Source of the DNA: Oscillospiraceae bacterium
GTDB lineage: Bacteria; Bacillota_A; Clostridia; Oscillospirales; Oscillospiraceae
Length of the DNA stretch: 64,000 nt
Direction of reading: 5' to 3'
Assembly: GCA_017470325.1 (NCBI GenBank)
Contig: JAFUES010000030.1
Location: 1 to 64,000, forward strand
Shown in pieces: positions 24,168 through 30,961 of this stretch; the first letter of the stretch is position 1; each line of letters starts with the position of its first letter. A program made the position numbers and the translations under genes. Under the pieces are notes generated by a model. That model was not told the DNA's origin. It made no database searches and saw nothing but the letters and a program-made list of their open reading frames with translations.

Positions 24168-25682
24168 TTATATGGCAATCGGCAGTATAATGTACCCCTC
24201 GGCAATGAAGGGCTCCGGAGTTCGAGTACAACTGCGCGGGCTCCACCATTCGGACCGTACTCGAACTTTCGAGTGCGGTCCATTTTCTTTGATATTGTAA
24301 AAGATCATCGCCTGGCCGTTCCTGACCTCGATCCGGGCGATGAACGTGTCCACAAGGCGCTGCCGGAAGGCGGCGTCATCCACGTCCCCATCCCTGAAAG
24401 AACGGAGCCACGCCCCGACCACCTCTTCGGTGAGTCGGGGCTTTTTTATTTCTGCCCGCTCAATCTCCAGGACCAGCTCCTCTTCCTCAGCCTCCAGCTG
24501 GGCCAGACGTCCGGCCAGTCCCTTCGCTCCGGATCCCTCCTCAATGGCATCGAGTATGTTCCGCTGCTTCTTCCGGTTCGAGTCCAGCTGCCTCCTATAC
24601 GCGGCAGCCGGATCGGCAGCGTCGTCCTGCTCCTGGATCTCCAGGATCCGAGTGGTCAGCTTCCCGATCATGTCATCGGTCAGCATGTCCTGGACGGTCG
24701 CCTCGATCACGCGATCCTCGAAGTGGTCGCGCTGGATCGGCTTCAGCTCGCACTTCGCGCCGCGCTTCTTCGCCCCGCACTTGTAATAGTGGTACACCTT
24801 CCCGGTCTTACTGGTGCCGGACTCGCCGTTCAGCATGGCCCCACAATAAGAACAGAAGCATTTACAGCTCAGCAGATAGTCCGCCTTCGCCCTCCCTGCG
24901 GCATTATTCCGGCTCGTTTTGAAATGCTTCGCGGCCTCGTCAAAGGTCGCCTGGTCAATGATCGGCTCGGCGGGGATCTCCACACCCTGGACCTCGAAGC
25001 GGCCGAGGTATTTTTCATTCCGTAACATGCGATATATAACCGCCTGAGAGATCGGGCGGCCGCGCCTGCCGGTGATCCCGCTCTTCCGGAAGAGCTCGAT
25101 CAGCTCCTTCGTCTGAGCGCCTGCATTGTGCATCCGGAACGCCTCCCGGACGACGGCGGCCTTCTCCTCGTCAATGACAATGTGACGATCCTCGTCCACG
25201 GCGTACCCGATCGGAAGAGGCTGGCCACAGTACTGTCCCTTCTTCGCCGTCTCCCTCATACCCCGGACGATCTTCTGCCGGAGGTCGGCGCTGTAATACT
25301 CAGCAAGGCCCTCCAGCACGCTCTCCAGGATGATCCCCTCCGGGCCTTCCGGGACGGCCTCCTCCGCATACATGAGGCGGACGCCTGCCTTCTTCAGCTT
25401 CATCTTCGAGATGGCGATGTCCTGGCGGTCCCGGCCGAAGCGGTCGATCTTCCAGACGATCACGCACTCGAAGCGATGCTGCTCCGCGTCGTGCAGCATC
25501 CGCTGGAACTCATTCCGGCCGACGATGCTCTTCCCGGAGATGTGCCGGTCGGCATATATCTCCACGATCTGGATCCCGTTCCGCTCGGCATACGCCTGGC
25601 AGTCGGCCACCTGGCCCTCGATCGACTGGTCTGTCTGGTTCGGCCCGTTCGAGTACCGGGCATAGATCGCGCCGAGAGTCAT
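24168..25682 (-). CDS. int: Large serine recombinase (phage integrase)
   Basis: 504 aa. Resolvase domain with IYARYS (nucleophile Ser11), QSIEGQ and WKIDRFGRD, followed by a recombinase domain (LPIGYAVDEDRHIVIDEEKAAVVREAF) and a zinc ribbon (CKCFCSYCGAMLNG to CGAKKRGAKC). A coiled-coil segment spans about 360-415. It integrates the phage at attB and is the sole recombinase seen. The last 40 residues (WWSPRSCTRTPEPFIAEGY) cover inverted repeats that may be attP, so the C-terminus could change on integration. Its start overlaps the upstream gene by 4 nt. Confidence 0.95.
   Translation of the reverse strand: MTLGAIYARYSNGPNQTDQSIEGQVADCQAYAERNGIQIVEIYADRHISGKSIVGRNEFQRMLHDAEQHRFECVIVWKIDRFGRDRQDIAISKMKLKKAGVRLMYAEEAVPEGPEGIILESVLEGLAEYYSADLRQKIVRGMRETAKKGQYCGQPLPIGYAVDEDRHIVIDEEKAAVVREAFRMHNAGAQTKELIELFRKSGITGRRGRPISQAVIYRMLRNEKYLGRFEVQGVEIPAEPIIDQATFDEAAKHFKTSRNNAAGRAKADYLLSCKCFCSYCGAMLNGESGTSKTGKVYHYYKCGAKKRGAKCELKPIQRDHFEDRVIEATVQDMLTDDMIGKLTTRILEIQEQDDAADPAAAYRRQLDSNRKKQRNILDAIEEGSGAKGLAGRLAQLEAEEEELVLEIERAEIKKPRLTEEVVGAWLRSFRDGDVDDAAFRQRLVDTFIARIEVRNGQAMIFYNIKENGPHSKVRVRSEWWSPRSCTRTPEPFIAEGYIILPIAI
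24219..24281. other. Inverted repeats at integrase 3' end: candidate attP region
   Basis: AGTTCGAGTAC (24219-24229) is inverted at 24257-24267. In addition, 24252-24281 forms a near-perfect 14-bp-arm palindrome with a 2-nt centre, followed on the + strand by ATTTTCTTT. Serine integrases act on short dyad sites beside their gene, so this is the best attP candidate. It could instead be a further + strand terminator. No host junction is present to prove the core. Confidence 0.45.
24412..24447 (+). terminator. Strong + strand terminator inside the antisense integrase gene
   Basis: GCCCCGAC (24412-24419) pairs with GTCGGGGC (24434-24441), with a further ACC/GGT inner pairing, followed by six T residues and ATTT. 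It faces transcripts coming from the lysis operon, so it would stop read-through antisense to the integrase, while being part of the integrase coding sequence on the other strand. Confidence 0.8.
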
Positions 25683-26119
25683 GCCTGGCCTCCGATCTGG
25701 AGCACGCTGCGGCCATAGACGCCCTCGATGTATGCAATATGCTCCGCGTCCATCCTGGAATAGTATGGCTGGAGCGACTGATAGAAGCGATCGAACTGGC
25801 TGCGGGCTCCTTTTTCTGTTTTCTTCTCCGCTGCGGCTCTCTCGACGCTCTCAAAATACCGATGCAGGAAGTCCATCGTCGCGGCGTGTTCTTTTTCCGT
25901 GATCATGGCCACCATATCGGCCGGGCGCGTGCCCTTCAATTTGATATACTTTGACAGCTCCAGGAGCTGGGCGGACTTCTCCTTCAGCAGTTCATAGCGA
26001 AGGAAGAACACGTCCGGCTTCAGCGTCGTGTTGACGAGCTGGCGGCTGTCCTCGATGATCTTCAAGAGCTGGGGCGCGAGGATCTGGGCTTCCTGCTTCT
26101 TTTGATTATTAAATAACAT
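25679..26119 (-). CDS. Helical protein of unknown function in the lysogeny module
   Basis: 146 aa, ATGA overlap with the integrase start and 3 nt after the repressor stop, so one operon with both. Entirely helical by pattern (PQLLKIIEDSRQLVNTTLKPDVFFLRYELLKEKSAQLLELSKYIKL), no membrane segment, C-terminal RMDAEHIAYIEGVYGRSVL. Family not recognised. Context suggests a role in lysogeny or integration control. Confidence 0.8.
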   Translation of the reverse strand: MLFNNQKKQEAQILAPQLLKIIEDSRQLVNTTLKPDVFFLRYELLKEKSAQLLELSKYIKLKGTRPADMVAMITEKEHAATMDFLHRYFESVERAAAEKKTEKGARSQFDRFYQSLQPYYSRMDAEHIAYIEGVYGRSVLQIGGQA

Positions 26120-26122
26120 CTG

Positions 26123-26548
26123 TTACCCTCCAATCTTCCGGGAGTTCTTCGCCAGATCTCCGAGAAGGAAGTCTAAATAGAGAGCCATCCGGCTCTCCAG
26201 TTCTTTCATGTTTTCCTCTGTTATCTCATACTCTGCGCCCTCATGGGTGAGGATCACATTCCCGTCCGCGTCATACAAGACGACCCAGCCGAGGATCCCC
26301 ATCTGCTGCTCCAGGCAGTAGGAGAAGCTGAGGGCCTTCCGCTCCTCCGTCCATCCGGAGAACTCGATCGCGGTCATGCCCAGCGCCTTCGCGAACGCCG
26401 GGACCTTCGCCCGGGGCACGTCGGCAGCGCCCAGCTCGATCTTATTGATCGAGCTCTTGTGTTTATAGCCCAGCATCCGGGCAAGGTCGTCCTGGCTGAG
26501 GCCAAGTTCTTCGCGCCTCAGCTTGATCTTCTTTCCTAATTCACTCAT
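26123..26548 (-). CDS. XRE-family phage repressor (cI-like)
   Basis: 141 aa. Residues 4-62 are an XRE helix-turn-helix (REELGLSQDDLARMLGYKHKSSINKIELG). The C-terminal part (MGILGWVVLYDADGNVILTHEGAEYEI, then ELESRMALYLDFLLG) is short and lacks a LexA-type peptidase Ser/Lys pair that I can see, so induction by self-cleavage is unlikely. It is divergent from the early operon across a 153-nt control region with perfect palindromic operators. Expected to keep the prophage silent. Confidence 0.9.
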   Translation of the reverse strand: MSELGKKIKLRREELGLSQDDLARMLGYKHKSSINKIELGAADVPRAKVPAFAKALGMTAIEFSGWTEERKALSFSYCLEQQMGILGWVVLYDADGNVILTHEGAEYEITEENMKELESRMALYLDFLLGDLAKNSRKIGG

Positions 26549-26568
26549 GGGATCGCCTCCTCCGCGCC

Positions 26569-26577
26569 ATTATAACA
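26569..26577 (-). promoter_or_regulatory. Extended -10 promoter for the repressor-integrase operon
   Basis: On the minus strand, TGTTATAAT is a perfect extended -10 (TGnTATAAT). No good -35 lies 17 nt upstream, as is common for extended -10 promoters. It lies about 20 nt before the repressor ATG, with GGAGGAGG between. Confidence 0.7.
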
Positions 26578-26581
26578 TGGC

Positions 26582-26598
26582 AAGAAAAATATTTCTAC
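26582..26598. promoter_or_regulatory. Degenerate operator half-site
   Basis: The right half (ATTTCTAC) matches the 17-bp operator GTAGAAAAATTTTCTAC; the left half is poorly conserved. It lies close upstream of the repressor promoter, so it could serve autoregulation. Confidence 0.4.
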
Positions 26599-26615
26599 TT
26601 TTTCAGAAATTTTTG

Positions 26616-26644
26616 TTGACTTCTTTTCTCCGGCGAGGTATTCT
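26616..26644 (+). promoter_or_regulatory. Early lytic promoter
   Basis: TTGACT, a 17-nt spacer and TATTCT form a good sigma-A promoter. The perfect operator at 26652-26670 starts 7 nt after the -10, over the expected start site, so repressor binding would block it. It drives the genes from 26702. Confidence 0.85.
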
Positions 26645-26651
26645 ATCTGAG

Positions 26652-26670
26652 GGTAGAAAAATTTTCTACC
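26652..26670. promoter_or_regulatory. Perfect 19-bp palindromic operator
   Basis: GGTAGAAAAATTTTCTACC, a perfect dyad about a central A, between the early promoter and the first early gene. The same 17-bp core recurs at 28521. Probably bound by the XRE repressor, by the Cro-like protein, or by both. Confidence 0.85.
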
Positions 26671-26701
26671 ACGGAAACCAGAAAACGAGGAGGACACACA
26701 C

Positions 26702-27061
26702 ATGAAGAACTACCACATCACCGGCCTGGAGGTCAAAACGATCTACCACATCGAGATCACTCCGATGAACATGGAGGACATTCTGGAGGAAGTGCTGAAG
26801 GGTGACTGGAGCCGCATGGCCGCCATGGAAGCCTTCACTGACTACGACATGAACAAGATGGAGCCTACCCGCGCCACTTGCGAAAAGCTCCTCCAGGAGC
26901 TCTGGGACGTCAGGGGCGGCCGCTCCACCACGATGACGCGGATCTATATCGCCAAGGAGATCCTGGGCTTCGATGGCGTCGAGAACTTCGGGCTCTACAA
27001 CCCCATCACAGAGACCGCGTCCATGGTCGTCTATAATCGCGGCGACCGTGCAAACAGCTGA
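26702..27061 (+). CDS. Hypothetical early protein (119 aa)
   Basis: First gene of the early operon, after ACGAGGAGGACACACAC. Acidic N-terminal half (MNMEDILEEVLKGDWSRMAAMEAF) and a mixed C-terminal part (TRIYIAKEILGFDGVENFGLY). Family not recognised. The position directly under the repressor-controlled promoter suggests a host-takeover or regulatory role. Confidence 0.75.
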   Translation: MKNYHITGLEVKTIYHIEITPMNMEDILEEVLKGDWSRMAAMEAFTDYDMNKMEPTRATCEKLLQELWDVRGGRSTTMTRIYIAKEILGFDGVENFGLYNPITETASMVVYNRGDRANS

Positions 27062-27072
27062 GGAGGTGCCCT

Positions 27073-27564
27073 ATGAAGAACACACTGCAAGACTTGAACA
27101 ACCACCTCTTCGAGCAGCTGGAGCGCCTCAATGACGAGGAGCTCACCGACGAGCAGCTCGACAGAGAGCTGAAGCGGGCGGACGGCATGACGAAGATCGC
27201 GACCCAGATCATCGAGAACGGCAAGCTCGCCTTCAAGACCATGGTCCACATGGACGAGTATGGCTACAACAACGGCCGCCAGCAGGTCCCCGTCATGCTG
27301 GAGGCACGCACCCAGACGGGGGGGGGACTAAGTAAAGGAGGAACAGATGACCAAGATCATGATCTTCGTGGCGGGGCTGATCATCGGCGGCATGGCCGGG
27401 ATCCTGCTGATGCTGATGCTGCTCAGCCTCTCCATGAGAGAGTTCTGGAGGGACGGCAAATAGATGGCGAAGAAGATCTGGAAATACCCGGACGAGATCA
27501 CCGACTTCGTCCGGGAACACGGGCACGAGGGAAGCATCCGGGACATGTGCGAGCATGTCAATGA
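27073..27564 (+). CDS. Small early protein, reading frame probably extended by a G9 tract
   Basis: After GAGGAGGTGCCC. Residues 1-80 are a coherent helical protein (NTLQDLNNHLFEQLERLNDEELTDEQLDRELKRADGMTKIATQIIENGKLAFK) like small phage proteins of unknown function. At the nine-G run 27318-27326 the frame runs on through two downstream genes as an implausible Arg/Gly/His-rich tail. With eight or ten G the protein stops at 27331 or 27335, just before the next ribosome site. The true product is thus likely about 86 residues. Confidence 0.7.
   Translation: MKNTLQDLNNHLFEQLERLNDEELTDEQLDRELKRADGMTKIATQIIENGKLAFKTMVHMDEYGYNNGRQQVPVMLEARTQTGGGLSKGGTDDQDHDLRGGADHRRHGRDPADADAAQPLHERVLEGRQIDGEEDLEIPGRDHRLRPGTRARGKHPGHVRACQ
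27318..27326 (+). repeat. G9 homopolymer at the end of the small early gene
   Basis: Nine consecutive G residues. A change of one base moves the stop codon to 27331 or 27335. See the neighbouring gene. Confidence 0.9.
27347..27463 (+). CDS. Small single-pass membrane protein (38 aa)
   Basis: ATG 27347 after TAAAGGAGGAACAG, stop directly abutting the HNH gene ATG. Almost all of residues 3-29 form one membrane helix (MIFVAGLIIGGMAGILLMLM), then a short basic/aromatic tail (MREFWRDGK). Family unknown. The strong ribosome site and exact fit between neighbours support it. Confidence 0.8.
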   Translation: MTKIMIFVAGLIIGGMAGILLMLMLLSLSMREFWRDGK

Positions 27565-28315
27565 GCGCTTCGGCACCGCCTTCACCTATGAACAGATGAA
27601 GGGAATGTTCTCCCGGCACAAGATCCACGCCGCGCCAAGAAAGGGCCGCAAACGTCCGGAGAGCAGGATCACGACGCCGGAGATCGACGCCTTCATCCGC
27701 GAGCACATCGAGGGCACCGGCCACCAGGCCATGGCTGACCTGGTCAACGAGCGCTTCGGCACCAGCTTCACCAAGGACCAGATGAAGGCATACTACGCCC
27801 GGAACCACCTCAACAGCGGCCTCACGGGACGCTTCGAGAAGGGACAGGAACCGGCGAACAAGGGGAAGACCTGGGACGAGTACATGAGCCCCGAAGGGCA
27901 GGCAGCGAGCCGGAAGACACAGTACAAGCCCGGCCACCTACCCCACAATGGCGGGACGCCGGTCGGCACGATCCGGCTGAGGCATGACCACAAAGACCGG
28001 CCAGGGAGCAAGCCCTACTACTGGCAGAAAGTCGAACAGCCCAACGTCTGGAGAATGAAGCACGTCGTCGAGTGGGAAAAGCACAACGGCCCGGTGCCGG
28101 ATGGCTGCATGGTAACATTCGCAAACGGTGACACGACCGACTGGAGGATCGACAACCTGATCCTGGAGACCAAGGCCCAGCACGGCGTCAAGAACAGGCA
28201 CCACATCCACGGCTATGACCGCGAGAGTGCTCTGGCCGCCAACAAGATCGCGGACATCAAGATGGCCGTGACTCAGGCCAAGAAACGAAAACGAAAGAGA
28301 GGAGGCACCCCATGA
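27464..28315 (+). CDS. HNH endonuclease with duplicated N-terminal helical domain
   Basis: 283 aa. The C-terminal HNH region shows MKHVVEWEKHNGPVPDGCMVTFANGDTTDWRIDNLIL, the usual His, Asn-Gly-Asp and Asn-Leu pattern. Residues about 9-52 and 72-114 are two versions of one module (I--FVREH--EGS-RDMCEHVNERFGTAFTYEQMKG), probably DNA-binding. It ends in a basic tail (KKRKRKRGGTP). It may be a homing-type nuclease or serve in replication or packaging. Confidence 0.88.
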   Translation: MAKKIWKYPDEITDFVREHGHEGSIRDMCEHVNERFGTAFTYEQMKGMFSRHKIHAAPRKGRKRPESRITTPEIDAFIREHIEGTGHQAMADLVNERFGTSFTKDQMKAYYARNHLNSGLTGRFEKGQEPANKGKTWDEYMSPEGQAASRKTQYKPGHLPHNGGTPVGTIRLRHDHKDRPGSKPYYWQKVEQPNVWRMKHVVEWEKHNGPVPDGCMVTFANGDTTDWRIDNLILETKAQHGVKNRHHIHGYDRESALAANKIADIKMAVTQAKKRKRKRGGTP

Positions 28316-28518
28316 CCAACACGAAGCTGCTCCGCGAGAAGATCGACGCCAGCGGCCTGAAGCTCAACTACATCGCCAGCCAGCTCCGGATCTCTCCCAA
28401 AGCGCTGACCATGAAGATCGAGAACCAGACACAGTTCAAGCCGTCCGAGATCAAAAAGCTCAGCGAGATCCTCGGCATCGAAACGGCTGAGGAGCAGGCC
28501 CTTATTTTTTTAAGCTAA
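28312..28518 (+). CDS. Small XRE/Cro-like regulator
   Basis: 68 aa, ATGA overlap with the HNH gene. Helix-turn-helix LNYIASQLRISPKALTMKIENQ with helical flanks, like small Cro and DUF739-type phage regulators. The operator at 28521-28537 starts 3 nt after its stop. It may compete with the repressor for the same palindrome. Confidence 0.82.
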   Translation: MTNTKLLREKIDASGLKLNYIASQLRISPKALTMKIENQTQFKPSEIKKLSEILGIETAEEQALIFLS

Positions 28519-28520
28519 AG

Positions 28521-28537
28521 GTAGAAAAATTTTCTAC
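28521..28537. promoter_or_regulatory. Second perfect copy of the operator palindrome
   Basis: GTAGAAAAATTTTCTAC, identical to the core at 26653-26669, directly after the Cro-like gene and before 28553. No convincing promoter overlaps it, so it may act as a roadblock operator for downstream genes or as an autoregulatory site. Confidence 0.85.
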
Positions 28538-28552
28538 GATAGGAGGACGCAC

Positions 28553-28768
28553 ATGGCACGAACAAACACAGCTCCGGATCTCACGATGCTGGCAATGGCC
28601 GCCTATGACGCGATCCGGAAGAACATGGAGGACACACATGCACAGAAAACACACCCGCAAAGAGAACCTGATCAGCCTGGCCCTCGGCTGTCTGATCGGA
28701 CTGCTGGCAGGCCTGGGACACGTTCACAGCGTACAGCAACACCGGACTGCCGCCTCATTACAATCTGA
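28553..28768 (+). CDS. Short early protein overlapping the transglycosylase start
   Basis: After ATAGGAGGACGCAC. The first 30 residues (ARTNTAPDLTMLAMAAYDAIRKNMEDTH) look genuine. The rest (QREPDQPGPRLSDRTAGRPG) lies over the next gene and reads as its shadow. Whether the frame ends early through an indel or really overlaps by 131 nt is unclear. Function unknown. Confidence 0.5.
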   Translation: MARTNTAPDLTMLAMAAYDAIRKNMEDTHAQKTHPQREPDQPGPRLSDRTAGRPGTRSQRTATPDCRLITI

Positions 28769-29276
28769 GCCGAAAGCCGTGACAATGACCTATCACGCCC
28801 AGGTCGCGCCGGATCCCGAGCCGGAGACGGTGATCACCTACGAGCCGGAGCCGTACAACGATCCGGACATCCCGGACGAGATCGAGGAGGCTGCCGCCGC
28901 TGCGGCTGATGCTTACGACTTCGAGCCGGAGTTTCTGGAGGCCATCGCCTTCTATGAGAGCACCTACGACACCCAGGCCGTCAACGGCGGCTGCTATGGC
29001 CTGATGCAGGTCAGCACCTACTGGCACGGAGACCGGATGGAGCGCCTGGGAGTATCAGACGCACAGATCTGGGAGGCCGGGCCGAACATGATGGTCGCGG
29101 CCGACTACCTCCGGGAGCTCTTCGAGCAGCACGCGGATCTCTACTGGGTGCTGATGACCTACAACGGAGACAGCAGAGCCGACGCCTACCTGAGAGGCGA
29201 GGCTGGCCCATCCGAGTACGCCCTGCTGGTTCAGGATCTCACCTTCGAGCTCCGGAACCGCCACGGCAAACTGTAA
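28638..29276 (+). CDS. Membrane-anchored lytic transglycosylase (SLT domain)
   Basis: 212 aa from ATG 28638 (ATGGAGGACACAC upstream). Residues 10-28 form a membrane helix (LISLALGCLIGLLAGLG). An acidic proline-rich linker follows to about 90. The SLT/lysozyme-like domain has AIAFYESTYDTQAVNGGCYGLMQV, with the catalytic Glu in YES, and a later LMTYNGDS. It cuts peptidoglycan glycan strands. Early position, not in the tail or lysis module, suggests a role in envelope remodelling or superinfection exclusion. Confidence 0.87.
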   Translation: MHRKHTRKENLISLALGCLIGLLAGLGHVHSVQQHRTAASLQSEPKAVTMTYHAQVAPDPEPETVITYEPEPYNDPDIPDEIEEAAAAAADAYDFEPEFLEAIAFYESTYDTQAVNGGCYGLMQVSTYWHGDRMERLGVSDAQIWEAGPNMMVAADYLRELFEQHADLYWVLMTYNGDSRADAYLRGEAGPSEYALLVQDLTFELRNRHGKL

Positions 29277-29290
29277 AGGAGGTGAAGCTC

Positions 29291-29320
29291 ATGCCCATGG
29301 CCATGAAAAAAGGGCCCTAA
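29291..29320 (+). CDS. Candidate 9-residue leader peptide (MPMAMKKGP)
   Basis: ATG 29291 to TAA 29320, preceded by AAAGGAGGTGAAGCTC, an almost ideal ribosome site at proper spacing. It fills the 103-nt gap between the transglycosylase and the gene at 29380. Possible leader peptide or translational relay. Confidence 0.4.
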   Translation: MPMAMKKGP

Positions 29321-29379
29321 CCGAAGTCAGAGCCCAAGGACACACTTAACATTATACCACTAAAGGAGGACATGCACAA

Positions 29380-29757
29380 ATGAAAATCACAGTCACGTTT
29401 GACACTCTGGAAGAGTTCCAGAAGCACATCACCGGCCTGCCGATAACGGCACCCGCTCAGAAGGCCACAGAAGCCCCTCAGAGCGACGAAGAGCCGAAGC
29501 CTAAGAAGAACCCGAAGAAGGCGGAAAAGCCTCAGGAAGAGGAAGCCAGCCAGCCGGACGAGGCTCCTGCTGCCGAAGTCTCCGAGGACTTCCGTGTGGA
29601 GGTCCGCAAGACCCTGGCACAGCTCAACAAAAAGGTCGGCAAGAACCTGGCCAGCGAGCTGATCAAGGGCTTCGGCGTCGAGAAACTGACCGACGTGGCC
29701 CTCTCTGATCTCCCGGCTCTCATGGACAAAGCAAAGGAGGCCCTCAATGCCGAGTAA
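29380..29757 (+). CDS. Hypothetical protein with charged Pro/Glu-rich linker (125 aa)
   Basis: After ACTAAAGGAGGACATGCACAA. A short beta start (MKITVTFDTLEEFQKHI), a low-complexity linker (residues 25-68, Lys/Glu/Pro/Ala) and a helical C-terminal part (VEVRKTLAQLNKKVGKNLASELIKGFGVEKLTDVALSDLPALMDKA). It overlaps the DUF2800 gene by 11 nt, so it probably works in the same recombination module. Family not recognised. Confidence 0.78.
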   Translation: MKITVTFDTLEEFQKHITGLPITAPAQKATEAPQSDEEPKPKKNPKKAEKPQEEEASQPDEAPAAEVSEDFRVEVRKTLAQLNKKVGKNLASELIKGFGVEKLTDVALSDLPALMDKAKEALNAE

Positions 29758-30943
29758 ACACGCAAAGCTGCCGCCCAGCAGCGCGGAGAGGTGGATCAAC
29801 TGCCCCGGCTCCGTCGCACTGGCCGACCAGCTTCCCCCGCCTGGTTCGAGTACATACGCGGACGAAGGCACACTGGCCCACGCGGCCGCGGAGCTGAAGC
29901 TCCGGAGAAACATCGGGGAGATCACCCCGAAGCAGTACGAGAAGGAGCTGGCAAAGCTCCAGGAGAGCGAGTACTGGTGCGGAGAGATGGACGAGGCCAC
30001 CGACTTCTACGCTGACACGGTCATGGAACACCTGGCAGCGGCCGGAGCAGACGCCGAGCTCCTGATCGAGCAGCACTTCAGTCTTGACAGATGGGTGCCG
30101 GAGTCTTTCGGGACGTCCGACGCGGTCGTCATCGGCGGCCACACGATCGAGGTCATCGACCTGAAGTATGGCAAGGGCGTCAAGGTCAGCGCGATCCACA
30201 ACCCTCAGCTGAGGCTCTACGGTCTGGGCGCTTCCGCCCTCTTCGGCGATCTCTACGACTTCGACCAGGTCAAGGAGACGATCATCCAGCCCCGCCTCGA
30301 TCATGTCAGCACCGAGGAGCTGGCGCTCAGTGAGCTGCTGCTCTGGGCTGAAGAAGACGTCAAGCCCCGCGCCCTCATGGCGATCAATGGCACCGACTAC
30401 ATGGCCTGCGGCGACTGGTGCCGCTGGTGCCCGGCGAAGGCAATCTGCCGGAAGCGTGCCGAGTACAACCTGGAGATCGCGAAGGACGAGTTCAAAGCTC
30501 CCCCGCTCCTCACCGACGAGGAGATCGGCGAAGTCCTGACAAGGGCCGAGCAGGTCAAGAAGTGGACCGAAGACATCCAGGCCTGGGCGCTGGAGCAGGC
30601 GCTCGCCGGGAAACACTTCGACGGCTGGAAGCTGGTCGAGGGTCGATCCATCCGCAAATACGCAGACGACCTCAAAGTGGCCGAGAAGCTCGTGGCCGCT
30701 GGCTACGACGAGGCCATGCTCTACGAGCGCAAGCTCTACGGCATCACCGCCATGGAAAAGATCGTCGGCAAGAAGAAGCTCACGACGACCCTGGGCGACC
30801 TCCTGGTCAAACCGGCAGGCAAGCCCGTCCTGGTCCCGGAGAGCGACAAGCGCGAAGCTATCAACACCACAGAGGCGGCGAAGGCCGACTTCGACGACAA
30901 CACCACAAACAACGAGGAGCCTGAGGCGCTCCCGTTCAATTAA
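29747..30943 (+). CDS. DUF2800 protein, PD-(D/E)XK nuclease of phage recombination
   Basis: 398 aa. The start HAKLPPSSAERWINCPGSVALADQLPPPGSSTYADEGTLAH is the DUF2800 signature. TIEVIDLKYGKGVKVSAIHNPQLRLYGLGA holds the nuclease core (D-x-K). DYMACGDWCRWCPAKAICRKRAEYN carries the cysteine cluster of RecB/AddB-type nucleases. It likely resects DNA ends for phage recombination with the single-strand-binding DUF2815 protein that follows. Confidence 0.92.
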   Translation: MPSKHAKLPPSSAERWINCPGSVALADQLPPPGSSTYADEGTLAHAAAELKLRRNIGEITPKQYEKELAKLQESEYWCGEMDEATDFYADTVMEHLAAAGADAELLIEQHFSLDRWVPESFGTSDAVVIGGHTIEVIDLKYGKGVKVSAIHNPQLRLYGLGASALFGDLYDFDQVKETIIQPRLDHVSTEELALSELLLWAEEDVKPRALMAINGTDYMACGDWCRWCPAKAICRKRAEYNLEIAKDEFKAPPLLTDEEIGEVLTRAEQVKKWTEDIQAWALEQALAGKHFDGWKLVEGRSIRKYADDLKVAEKLVAAGYDEAMLYERKLYGITAMEKIVGKKKLTTTLGDLLVKPAGKPVLVPESDKREAINTTEAAKADFDDNTTNNEEPEALPFN

Positions 30944-30961
30944 CAAGGAGGAAATAAAACT

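Larger units (their letters stand above)
1..25559. repeat. First copy of the duplicated part of a 38,441-bp phage unit
   Basis: All gene positions and translations from here recur 38,441 bp downstream at 38442-64000. The first 50 bases match those at 38442, and gene pairs such as portal, capsid and endolysin have identical products. The only protein difference I found lies in the tape measure gene. Bases 25560-38441 occur once in the window. This fits a circular or concatemeric phage genome read more than once. Confidence 0.97.

Noticed and set aside
24211..24250. TTCGA-containing stretch ending GGGCTCCACCA considered as a tRNA 3' end
   Set aside because: The T-arm does not pair and no cloverleaf can be drawn upstream or on the other strand.
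29351..29356. Perfect TATAAT on the minus strand
   Set aside because: No convincing -35 and no minus-strand gene downstream; probably chance.
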